This document shows positions 6,419-12,659 of a stretch of DNA of 14,005 bases, one piece after another. The DNA comes from DASVXQ01 sp046727955 (GTDB lineage Bacteria; Actinomycetota; CALGFH01). The translations under genes were made by a program, and so were the position numbers. The stretch is from assembly GCA_046727955.1 (NCBI GenBank), contig JBKPDO010000277.1:1-14005 (forward strand), read 5' to 3'. Every line of letters starts with the position of its first letter. The first letter of the stretch is position 1. The notes under the pieces are model-generated. The model did no database searches. It saw only the letters and a list, made by a program, of their open reading frames with translations, and had not been told where the DNA came from.

Positions 6419-7762
6419 ATGCGCACGGGTAACCCGCAGACCGCATTGGAGGCCGTCACCTGGCGGCGGCTGCTGGTCAGCAGCTGGCCGTGGCGGTCTG
6501 CGGGCTATCTGCTCACGACGCTGCCGCTGGCGCTGCCGGCGTTTGCGGGGCTGGCGATCCCCTGGCTGGTGCTCGTGGCACGGCTGACGGCAGGCGATTA
6601 CCAGGTTGGTGTGATCGTGGTCCTGATCCTGCTCGGGGCCGCGCTGATCGCCGCGCTCGGGCCGCTGATCGCAATGCCGCTGGCGGACCTGGAGCGCAGG
6701 CGCCTGCGCATGGTGGACGCCCGCCCGGTCGGCTCCGGCCACCGGAACGCGGCGTCCGCCGGGCCGGTGTCGTGGCTCCGGGCCCGCTACACCGACCCGG
6801 CGACCTGGCGCGAGGTCGGCTACGCCTGCCTGCTGGCCACCGTGGCACCCGTGCTGTCCGTCGCCGCGCTTGTTGCCGCGCCGCTGACCGGAAGCTTCAT
6901 CGCGAGCCCATTCCTGGTGCTGGCACAACGGCCGGGCGATGGCCCGGTCGCGCTGGGCTTCGGCAAGGTCGCGACGGTGGGGCAGACGCTGCCCTACGTG
7001 ATCGCCGGCGTCCTGCTACTCCCGCTGGTTCCCTACCTGCTGACGCTGCTGGCAGGCGGGCACGCCGCGGTGGCGCGCGCTCTGCTGTTGGGCGGTCCGG
7101 CTGAGCAGCTACGTGCGGAGCTGGCCGAGGTGTCGCGCTCCCGCGTCCGGCTGGCGGACGCCTTCGAGGCCGAGCGCCGCCGGATCGAACGCGACCTGCA
7201 CGACGGCGCCCAGCAGCGGCTGGTCGGCCTGACCCTGCAGCTTGGGCTGGCGCGGCTGGACCTGCCGCCCGGCTCGCCAGCCGCCGACAGCGTCGCCGCC
7301 GCGCACGAGCAGGCCAAGCAGCTGATGGCCGAGCTGCGCGAGCTCATCCACGGCATCCAGCCGCAGGTCCTGACCGACCTCGGCCTGCCTGCCGCTCTTG
7401 GTGAGCTCGCCGACCAGTCTCCTATCCCGGTGGCTGTCGAGGCTCACCTGGCCGGCAGACTGCCCAGCCAGATCGAAACCACGGCCTACTTCGTGGCCGC
7501 TGAGGCGCTCACCAACATCGCCAAGTACAGCGGCGCCACCAGCGCGAGCGTGACCGCGCACCAGCACGATAACGTGCTCACGATCGAGATCAGCGACAAC
7601 GGCCACGGCGGCGCCGACCCGCACCGCGGCACCGGCCTGACCGGGCTGGCCGACCGGGTCGCGGTGACCGGCGGCAGGATGCTGCTGTCCAGCCCGCCCG
7701 GCGGCCCGACACTGCTACGCGTGGAGCTCCCGTGCACCCAGAACCAGCCACCATCCGGGTAG
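6419..7762 (+). CDS. Two-component sensor histidine kinase, NarL/LytS-like (HisKA_3), 447 aa
   Basis: A membrane sensor that autophosphorylates and passes phosphate to the adjacent regulator. Four hydrophobic segments (about residues 28-55, 62-88, 134-156 and 190-214) form an N-terminal membrane sensor domain with almost no external loops, suggesting sensing within or at the membrane. The dimerisation and phosphoacceptor region follows, with ERDLHDGAQQRL and phospho-His261. The HATPase domain has the N-box AEALTNIAKYS (Asn366), the G1 motif SDNGHGG (Asp393) and the G2 motif GTGLTGLADRV. Start choice: ATG 6419 fits the leaderless promoter. ATG 6413 and GTG 6365 are in frame and also possible, differing by 2 and 18 residues. 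The last 31 bases overlap the regulator gene, so the two are co-translated. It diverges from the exporter operon it likely controls. Confidence 0.92.
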   Translation: MRTGNPQTALEAVTWRRLLVSSWPWRSAGYLLTTLPLALPAFAGLAIPWLVLVARLTAGDYQVGVIVVLILLGAALIAALGPLIAMPLADLERRRLRMVDARPVGSGHRNAASAGPVSWLRARYTDPATWREVGYACLLATVAPVLSVAALVAAPLTGSFIASPFLVLAQRPGDGPVALGFGKVATVGQTLPYVIAGVLLLPLVPYLLTLLAGGHAAVARALLLGGPAEQLRAELAEVSRSRVRLADAFEAERRRIERDLHDGAQQRLVGLTLQLGLARLDLPPGSPAADSVAAAHEQAKQLMAELRELIHGIQPQVLTDLGLPAALGELADQSPIPVAVEAHLAGRLPSQIETTAYFVAAEALTNIAKYSGATSASVTAHQHDNVLTIEISDNGHGGADPHRGTGLTGLADRVAVTGGRMLLSSPPGGPTLLRVELPCTQNQPPSG

Positions 7763-8403
7763 TCATCGCCGAAGACGGCGTCCTGCTGCGGGAGGGACTC
7801 GCCGGCCTGCTCGAACGGTTCGGCTTCCAGACCGTCGTCGGCGTGGGCGACGCCGAGGCCCTCAAGACCGCCGTGGCCGAGCACGCCCCGGACCTGGTGA
7901 TCACCGACATCCGGATGCCCCCGACCTTCACCGACGAGGGGCTCCGCGCCGCCGTGGAACTGCGCCGCGCCCACCCCGGGCTGGCCGTCGTCGCGCTCAG
8001 CCGGTACGTGCAGCACAGCTACGCCGCCGACCTGCTCGACTCCGGCGACGGCCGCGGCGTCGGCTACCTGCTCAAAGACCGGGTCGTCGATGTCGAGGAC
8101 TTCATCGCTGCGCTGCGCCGCGTGGCCGCCGGCGGAACCGTCGTCGACCCCCAGGTCATCAGCCAGCTGGTGCGGCGCCGCCGCGACCCGCTGTCCTCGC
8201 TGTCCGCACGCGAACGTGGGGTCCTCGCCCTCATCGCCGAAGGACACTCCAACACCGCGATCGCCCGGCAGCTCGTCGTCTCCGAGGCAGCCGTCGGCAA
8301 GCACGTCGGCAACATCCTCGCCAAGCTCCGCCTGCCCCAGACCGACGACACCAACCGCCGCGTCCTGGCCGTCCTGGCCTACCTCAGAAGCGACAACAAG
8401 TGA
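7732..8403 (+). CDS. NarL/FixJ-family response regulator, 223 aa
   Basis: Transcription factor activated by the upstream kinase. The receiver domain (about residues 8-125) has the acidic pair Glu14/Asp15, phospho-Asp59 (LVITDIRMPP), the switch Ser in VVALSRY and the conserved Lys in GYLLKDRV. A LuxR-type helix-turn-helix (about 153-218) reads LSARERGVLALIAEGHSNTA, then SEAAVGKHVGNIL. The start is a GTG at 7732 inside the kinase gene, a 31-base overlap. Length is normal for the family. The last few codons (RSDNK) lie at the junction with a recombinase fragment (which begins near 8393), so the original C-terminus may have been replaced by a few foreign residues. The DNA-binding domain is complete. 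The likely target is the divergent exporter operon, by analogy. Confidence 0.93.
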   Translation: MHPEPATIRVVIAEDGVLLREGLAGLLERFGFQTVVGVGDAEALKTAVAEHAPDLVITDIRMPPTFTDEGLRAAVELRRAHPGLAVVALSRYVQHSYAADLLDSGDGRGVGYLLKDRVVDVEDFIAALRRVAAGGTVVDPQVISQLVRRRRDPLSSLSARERGVLALIAEGHSNTAIARQLVVSEAAVGKHVGNILAKLRLPQTDDTNRRVLAVLAYLRSDNK

Positions 8404-9010
8404 GGAACTGGCTGCCGCCCTCGAGCGGCTCTGGGGCCAGACCAAGCCGGCCACCTGGAACCGCAACCGTGCCGCGGTCGCCTCATGGCTGGCCTGGTGC
8501 GCCCGCAACGGCCACGGCGCGCCCGCGTTGCCGCCGGGGGCCGAGCGACGGCGCGACCCAGCCGACGAGACCAAGGCGCTGCCCCGCCCCGCGATCGAGC
8601 GGCCGCTGACCCGCCGCGACGTCCCGCTGCGGGAGAAGGCCTTGTGGCGGATGCTGTACGAGACTGCCGCCCGCGCGGCCGAGGTCCTCGCCCTCAACGT
8701 GGAGGACCTCGACCTGGCGGGCTGGCGCGCGCCGGTGCGGTCCAAGGGTGGCGCGACCCAGTGGGTGTACTGGGGCAGTGGCACCGCGCACCTGTTACCG
8801 AGGCTGCTGCGGCTGCCCGATGGCACCGCGCGCGCCCGCGGGCCGCTGTTTCTTTCCGAGCGCCGCCCCGGCCCGGCCCGCCGGCCGGCCGCCGCGGACG
8901 TGTGCCCACACACCGGCCGGGCGCGGCTGGGCTACGACCGCGCCCGGATCCTCCTCGACCACTACACTAGCCCCGGCGACGGCCGGCCCGGCTGGGACCT
9001 GCACCAGCTG
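8393..9010 (+). pseudogene. Tyrosine recombinase fragment IntA, truncated at both ends
   Basis: About 206 codons of a site-specific tyrosine recombinase. EELAAALERLWGQTKPATWN to SWLAWCARNG is the core-binding domain, missing its first part. ALWRMLYETAARAAEVLAL contains the first catalytic Arg, and SKGGATQWVYW holds the catalytic Lys region. The frame then reaches WDLHQL at 9010, exactly where the HxxR motif (HQLRH) should continue, and homology ends. The second catalytic Arg, His and the nucleophile Tyr are absent, so it is inactive. It has no own start: the frame runs out of the 3' end of the response regulator. It stops on the palindrome at 9002-9013, where the oppositely directed IntC fragment begins. 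Confidence 0.75.
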
Positions 9011-9013
9011 GTG
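9002..9013. repeat. 12-bp perfect palindrome at the fusion point of two recombinase fragments
   Basis: CACCAGCTGGTG is its own reverse complement. Read on the plus strand it encodes HQL of IntA (codons 9002-9010). On the minus strand it encodes HQL of IntC (codons 9013-9005). Both genes lose homology immediately after these codons. The conserved HQLRH codons of two recombinases therefore supplied a shared CAGCTG core at which the genes were joined tail to tail. Confidence 0.8.
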
Positions 9014-9297
9014 GGGGGTGACGTGGCCGATGCCGGCGGTGCGGGCGACCCTGGCGACGGCGCGGTCGACGGTGGTCTTGCCGATCCGGCGGCCGCGTTG
9101 GACGAACAGGTAGTCGCTGCGCAGCCCGGCAGGCCGGCGCGCCAACCAGCCGTCGAGGAGCTCCTTGAGCTGGGGGTGCAGGGGGATGTAACGGTCGGTG
9201 CGGAGCTTGCCGACCGGCACGTGCAGCCAGTACGCCGAGCCGATCTGCACGACGGCGTCGACGGTCAGGTCCAGAAACTCGCCCTTGCGCAGGCCAG
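9005..9297 (-). pseudogene. Tyrosine recombinase fragment IntC, catalytic-domain middle only
   Basis: About 97 codons on the minus strand: GLRKGEFLDLTVD (first catalytic Arg), GKLRTDRYIPLHPQLKELL (beta-hairpin Lys region), then TAGIGHVTPHQL, cut before the second Arg. The N-terminal domain and the His/Tyr end are missing. It abuts IntB at 9292-9297, where ATCTGGCCTGCGC can be read as the end of IntB (YLHL) or the start of this piece (GLRK). It differs clearly from IntA and IntB in sequence, so it is a separate recombinase, not a duplicate. Inactive as read. Confidence 0.75.
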
Positions 9298-10190
9298 ATG
9301 GAGGTAGATCCGGGTGGACTCGATCGAGGCGTGGCCAGCCTGGGCCTGGATCGCCTCCAGCGCCATGCCCGCCTCCCGCAGCCGCGTGAAGCAGGTGTGG
9401 CGCAGCTGATGGCAGGTCAGCCGGGCCAGGCCGGCACGCTCCCGAGCGCCGTCGATGATCTGGTCCAGGCCTGCTGTCGACAGCGCCCGGCCACGGTTGG
9501 GGCCTTGAGGACCACAAACACCCGGTCGGTCGCCGAGGTGCGCGGCCGCTCTTGCTCCAGGTAGCTGCCCAGCGAGGTGAAGAACCGGGCCGAGACCGGC
9601 ACGATCCGCTGCCGGCCGCCCTTGCCCTGGGCGATGAACAGGCGCCGCTCGCCGGCGTTGACGTCCCCAAGCCGCAGGCCGAGGACCTCACAGCGGCGCA
9701 GCCCGCCAAGCAGCATCGCTTCGACCATGGCCTGGTCCCGGCAGGTGCGCAGCGCCCCCAGCAGGGCGTCGACCTCGGCTGGGGACAGCACTCGCGGCAG
9801 GGTGCGCGGGGTGCGAACCAGCAGCCCGCCGCCCTTGCCCCGGCCCCGCCCGGGTCGGCGGGTGGCCAGCCCTCGAGGAACGGGGTTGGCCACCACCCCG
9901 GTGTCACCACGGGCGACCAGGTAGGCGAACAGGCCAGAGATGCTCGACAGTCGCCGCACGAGGGTGCGGGCGGCAAGGCCGGACTCGCCGTCCTCGAGCC
10001 GCACCACCTTCGGGCCGCGGCGGGGGGCGCGCTGGGCCTTCATGAAAGCGAACACGTCGGCGGCGGTGACCTGGGCGGGCTCCTTGCCGACCAGCGTGAA
10101 GAAGACCTTCAGGTCGTAGGCGACCGCCAGCAAGGTGTTGGGCCGCGCCCGGGCACCGACGAACGCCAGGTAGTCGTCGAGCAGGTCTAC
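9292..10190 (-). pseudogene. XerC/D-like tyrosine recombinase IntB, nearly complete, one frameshift, no start
   Basis: This is the most complete recombinase of the cluster. From 10190 downward it reads LLDDYLAFVGARARPNTLLA (core-binding domain), SAREVs-type linker absent, then LSPAEVDALLGAL, GGLRRCEVLGL (first catalytic Arg) and GKGGRQRIVPV (Lys hairpin). Near 9497-9502 one base appears lost after LKAP. In the next frame the protein continues LSTAGLDQIIDG, TCHQLRHTCFTRLREAG (HxxR), AQAGHASIESTRIYLHL with the nucleophile Tyr (codon 9306-9304). The five codons after Tyr merge into IntC, so its own C-terminus is lost. Upstream of LLDDY there is no ATG or GTG; the frame runs into the complement of the IntD tail, so the natural start was removed too. 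Repair of one base would restore all catalytic residues. Confidence 0.8.
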
Positions 10191-10307
10191 GTCTACGCCG
10201 ACATGGCCCTGAAGCAACGAGCCCTCGACCGAACCACCCCGATCAACACCGACCACGGCCGCTACCAGCCGCCCGACGAGCTGCTCGCCTTCCTCCAGAG
10301 CCTTTGA
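10182..10307 (+). pseudogene. C-terminal tail of a fourth tyrosine recombinase, IntD
   Basis: The 41 codons to the TGA at 10305-10307 read EQVYVYADMALKQRALDRT, then GRYQPPDELLAFLQSL. This is the characteristic end of a recombinase group found in multi-integrase cassettes, starting just before the nucleophile Tyr (probably codon 10188-10190). Everything upstream is missing and is replaced by the start of minus-strand IntB. Its sequence does not match the expected C-terminus of IntA, so it is taken as a different gene. Confidence 0.6.
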
Positions 10308-10450
10308 CCAGACCACGGGTGCTGGACGCGGGTGCGGCGAAGGGTCCCTCGCCAGGGTTACATCATCGGCGCCGGGTCCACATCATGGCGGCTCTCGGCG
10401 GCTGCTCGACCGACACCATGGCCTGAGGTTCGGCCTTGGCGCCTGGGATC

Positions 10451-10488
10451 GTCGGCGTCAGACTGCTCGGCAGTCCAGGGACGCCGAC
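10451..10488 (+). promoter_or_regulatory. Nested hairpin in the panB leader
   Basis: GTCGGCGTC (10451-10459) pairs with GACGCCGAC (10480-10488). Inside it GACTGC (10461-10466) pairs with GCAGTC (10470-10475) around a TCG loop, leaving a single unpaired A on one side and CAGG on the other. An outer GGCGCC pair (10438-10443 with the copy just after 10490) could extend it. It ends about 30 bases before the panB ATG and just before the ribosome site. There is no T tract. It may be a terminator for upstream transcripts or a cis-acting leader element; pantothenate genes in other bacteria carry the pan RNA motif, but identity with it is not shown. Confidence 0.45.
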
Positions 10489-10518
10489 AGGGCGCCTTGA
10501 GGCAGCGGGAGGACGACC

Positions 10519-11367
10519 ATGACCATCGGGACGGCGCAGAGCGCCCGCAGTTTGTATGAGCGGCGCGATGGCCAGCGGGTGAGCGTGCTCGACATCCAGC
10601 AGGCCAAGCGACGCGGCGAGCGGTTCGTGATGCTGACCGCCTACGACGCACTCGTGGCCGGGGTGTTCGACCGGGTCGGGGTGCCGTTGCTGCTGGTCGG
10701 CGACACCTCCGGCCAGGTCGTGTTCGGCTACCGCGACACGGTGCCGGTCACCATGGACCACCTCGTGCCGCTGGTGGCGGCGGTGGTGCGCGGCACCAGC
10801 CACTCGCTGGTGGTCGGCGACCTGCCGTTCGGCGCCTACCAGGAGTCCCCCGAGGTTGCACTGGCGGCCAGCGTCCGGCATCTGAAGGAGGGCGGCGCCC
10901 AGGCGGTCAAGCTGGAGGGCGGCCGCCGGGTGGTGCCACAGGTCCGCGCGCTGGTCCAGGCCGGCATCCCGGTCATGGGCCATCTGGGGCTGACCCCGCA
11001 GAGCGTCAACGCGCTGGGCGGCTATCGTGTGCAGGGTCGTGGCAGTGCGGGTGAGGCGCTGCTGGCCGACGCGCAAGCGCTCCAGGACGCCGGCGTGTTC
11101 GCGCTGGTGCTGGAGGCGATCCCGGCTGACCTGGGCGGCCGCGTCACCGAGGCGCTGGAGGTCCCGACGATCGGCATCGGTGCTGGCCCGCACTGTGACG
11201 CGCAGGTGCTGGTCTGGCAGGACATGGCCGGCCTGACGCCTGGCCGGCTGCCCCGCTACGTCAAGCGCTACGCCGACCTGGACCAGATCCTGGAGCAAGC
11301 GGCGCGGGCGTTCGCCGAGGAGGTCCGCCGCGGCGCCTTCCCCACCGGCGAGCACAGCTACCACTGA
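10519..11367 (+). CDS. panB: 3-methyl-2-oxobutanoate hydroxymethyltransferase (ketopantoate hydroxymethyltransferase), 282 aa
   Basis: Cytosolic enzyme of pantothenate (vitamin B5) and coenzyme A synthesis. It transfers the hydroxymethyl group of 5,10-methylenetetrahydrofolate to alpha-ketoisovalerate, giving ketopantoate. Family motifs run in order: LTAYDA, VGDTSGQVVFGY, VTMDHL, GDLPFGAYQ, AVKLEGG, IPVMGHLGLTPQS, GGYRVQG, LVLEAIP, PTIGIGAG and VLVWQDMAGL. The magnesium ligands correspond to Asp62, Asp101 and Glu133, and the general base to Glu199. Two small deviations from the usual wording are VGDT for VGDS and CDAQ for CDGQ, neither in a ligand. Length is normal. The ATG at 10519 follows GGAGG by 7 bases. 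No panC or panD is nearby, so it is a lone gene, followed after 57 bases by a broken methyltransferase. Confidence 0.96.
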   Translation: MTIGTAQSARSLYERRDGQRVSVLDIQQAKRRGERFVMLTAYDALVAGVFDRVGVPLLLVGDTSGQVVFGYRDTVPVTMDHLVPLVAAVVRGTSHSLVVGDLPFGAYQESPEVALAASVRHLKEGGAQAVKLEGGRRVVPQVRALVQAGIPVMGHLGLTPQSVNALGGYRVQGRGSAGEALLADAQALQDAGVFALVLEAIPADLGGRVTEALEVPTIGIGAGPHCDAQVLVWQDMAGLTPGRLPRYVKRYADLDQILEQAARAFAEEVRRGAFPTGEHSYH

Positions 11368-11372
11368 CCCGG

Positions 11373-11402
11373 GCCGGTGGGGCCGCTGCCGGTGGGGCCG
11401 CT
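11373..11402. repeat. Two perfect tandem copies of a 15-bp unit
   Basis: GCCGGTGGGGCCGCT is present twice without a gap (11373-11387 and 11388-11402), and a partial third copy (GGGGCCGG) follows. It sits between the panB stop and the ribosome site of the next gene. It is probably a slippage product in GC-rich DNA and may vary between strains. Confidence 0.7.
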
Positions 11403-11424
11403 GGGGCCGGGGCAGGAGACGGTG

Positions 11425-12174
11425 ATGTCGCGGGTTGACTACGAGCAGATGGCGGCCGTCTACGAGCGTGGCCGGGGCGATGCCGCTGGATGCGCTGGAG
11501 GAGTGGCGGGCCGCCCTGGCCGCCTACCTGCCACCGCCGAGCGTCCTGCCCATGCTGGACCTCGGCGCGGGCACCGGCCTGTTTGCCACCGCGCTGGCGA
11601 CCTGGTTCGAGGCCAGCGTCGTCGGCGTCGAGCCGTCGCAGAGGATGCGCCGGCACGCGCGACAGGCCCGCTCGCACCCTCGGGTGGCCTACCTGGGCGG
11701 CGAGGCGGCGCGCCTTCCGCTGCGCGACCAATGCTGCGGTGGGGCGTGGCCTGTCCACCGTCATCCACCACATCGGCGACCTGGCCGGCTGCGCTCGAGC
11801 TGCGCAGGGTCCTCGAGCCGGATGGCCCGCTGCTGGTCCGCAGCGCCTTTCCGGGCCGGCACCAGCGGATCACCTTGTTCCGGTTCTTCCCTGGGGCGCG
11901 CCGCGTCGCGGAGACGTTCCCGACCGTGGAGGCCACCGTGGCGGCGTTCGCGACAGCGGGGTTTTCGTTCCAGGCGCTCCGGCCGGTGGCGCAGGTGAGC
12001 GCGCGGAGCCTGCGGGCGGCGGTGGACAGGGTCCGGGTGCGGGCCGACTCCGCCCTCAGGCTCCTGCCTGACGAGGAGTTCGCTGAGGGCTTGGCGGCCA
12101 TGGAGCGGGCGGCCGCGGCCGAGACCACCCCCACCCCAGTCGTCGACCACCTCGACCTGCTCGTACTTCGCTGA
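11425..12174 (+). pseudogene. Class I SAM-dependent methyltransferase with three +1 frameshifts
   Basis: About 249 codons of a small-molecule methyltransferase of the Methyltransf_11/25 type. It starts MSRVDYEQMAAVYERGRG at the ATG 11425 after AGGAG. The frame changes near the GGGG at 11474-11477. In the next frame PLDALEEWRAAL leads to the SAM-binding motif LDLGAGTGLFATAL and VGVEPSQRM. A second change near 11750 gives LSTVIHHIGDLAGCA, and a third near 11793-11797 restores the first frame for LRRVLEPDGPLLVRS and the C-terminus to the TGA at 12174. Each break is explained by one extra base, so together they add one codon. This may be real decay or base-calling error; the protein is otherwise complete and well conserved. 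The substrate is unknown. It could be cotranscribed with panB. Confidence 0.75.
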
Positions 12175-12244
12175 CCATCCGCTCTGATAGCACCCAGCCC
12201 ATGAAATGAACGGCCAGATTCGCTTGAAAGCTGGTCGGTGGCCT

Positions 12245-12327
12245 GCTCGATCCCAAGCCGCTCGGCCAGCGTCGCCGGCAGCAGCCCGGCGTTGGCGATC
12301 GCTCGCTTCAGTCTCGCATGGACGATC
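12245..12327 (-). pseudogene. Fragment of a Cro/XRE-like helix-turn-helix regulator
   Basis: About 27 minus-strand codons read HARLKRAIANAGLLPATLAE, then RLGI. They resemble the first two helices of an actinobacterial XRE-type DNA-binding domain. The sequence then diverges before the recognition helix, and no start codon lies in frame close by. It is a remnant at best. Confidence 0.3.
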
Positions 12328-12373
12328 AGGCCGCGAGCTCGACCGCCAGCCAACGACAGATCCGTCCCAATAC

Positions 12374-12444
12374 CGGTTATGCCGACACATCCTGTCCGGC
12401 ATCCCCTACTGCCATGGGAATCCACCGGCAGGCCGGCATAACCG
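12374..12444. repeat. Perfect 11-bp inverted repeats 49 bp apart
   Basis: CGGTTATGCCG (12374-12384) recurs in reverse complement at 12434-12444. The enclosed 49 bp contain a smaller imperfect stem (CCGACA with TGTCCGG). No gene occupies it. It could be the ends of a very small non-autonomous element, or a leftover of the remnants on both sides. Confidence 0.45.
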
Positions 12445-12477
12445 CCGGCTCTCCATAAGGCGCACCTTCGACCTGGC

Positions 12478-12637
12478 CCGGCCACGGCACGGCGCCGCCG
12501 GGCTGCTGCTGGCGTTCGGGCCCGGCTTCACCAGCGAGATGCTGCTCGGCACTTGGCAGGAACCTGACGACGCCGCAACCACCCGGCTCGGTGATGGTCG
12601 CGGACGGCAGCGCGCCATGCCAGCTACGCAACAGTAA
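12478..12637 (+). pseudogene. C-terminal remnant of a type III PKS-like (thiolase-fold) enzyme
   Basis: In one plus frame the sequence HGAAGLLLAFGPGFTSEMLL is followed by GTWQEP and a tail to the TAA at 12635-12637. The GFGPG-like loop followed by (T/S)xE and a hydrophobic strand is the conserved C-terminal signature of chalcone/stilbene-synthase-type polyketide synthases (related to KAS III). Upstream homology ends near 12478, so the catalytic Cys-His-Asn domain is missing. It suggests that a secondary-metabolism gene once stood here. The assignment rests on one short motif. Confidence 0.45.
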
Positions 12638-12659
12638 CTCCTGCTGCTAAGGTCACAGT

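Noticed and set aside
7486..8913. 475-codon minus-strand frame opposite the kinase and regulator
   Set aside because: Antisense shadow; all conserved kinase and regulator motifs are on the plus strand.
8795..9976. Single minus-strand recombinase gene of 393 codons
   Set aside because: Only the last third (IntC) has recombinase motifs in this frame. The first part is a shadow of IntB, whose real frame is offset.
11373..11402. CRISPR-like or iteron array
   Set aside because: Only two full 15-bp copies without spacers; simple tandem duplication.
11460..12485. 341-codon minus-strand frame opposite the methyltransferase
   Set aside because: No motifs apart from the short HTH-like piece near its start; the methyltransferase motifs lie on the plus strand.
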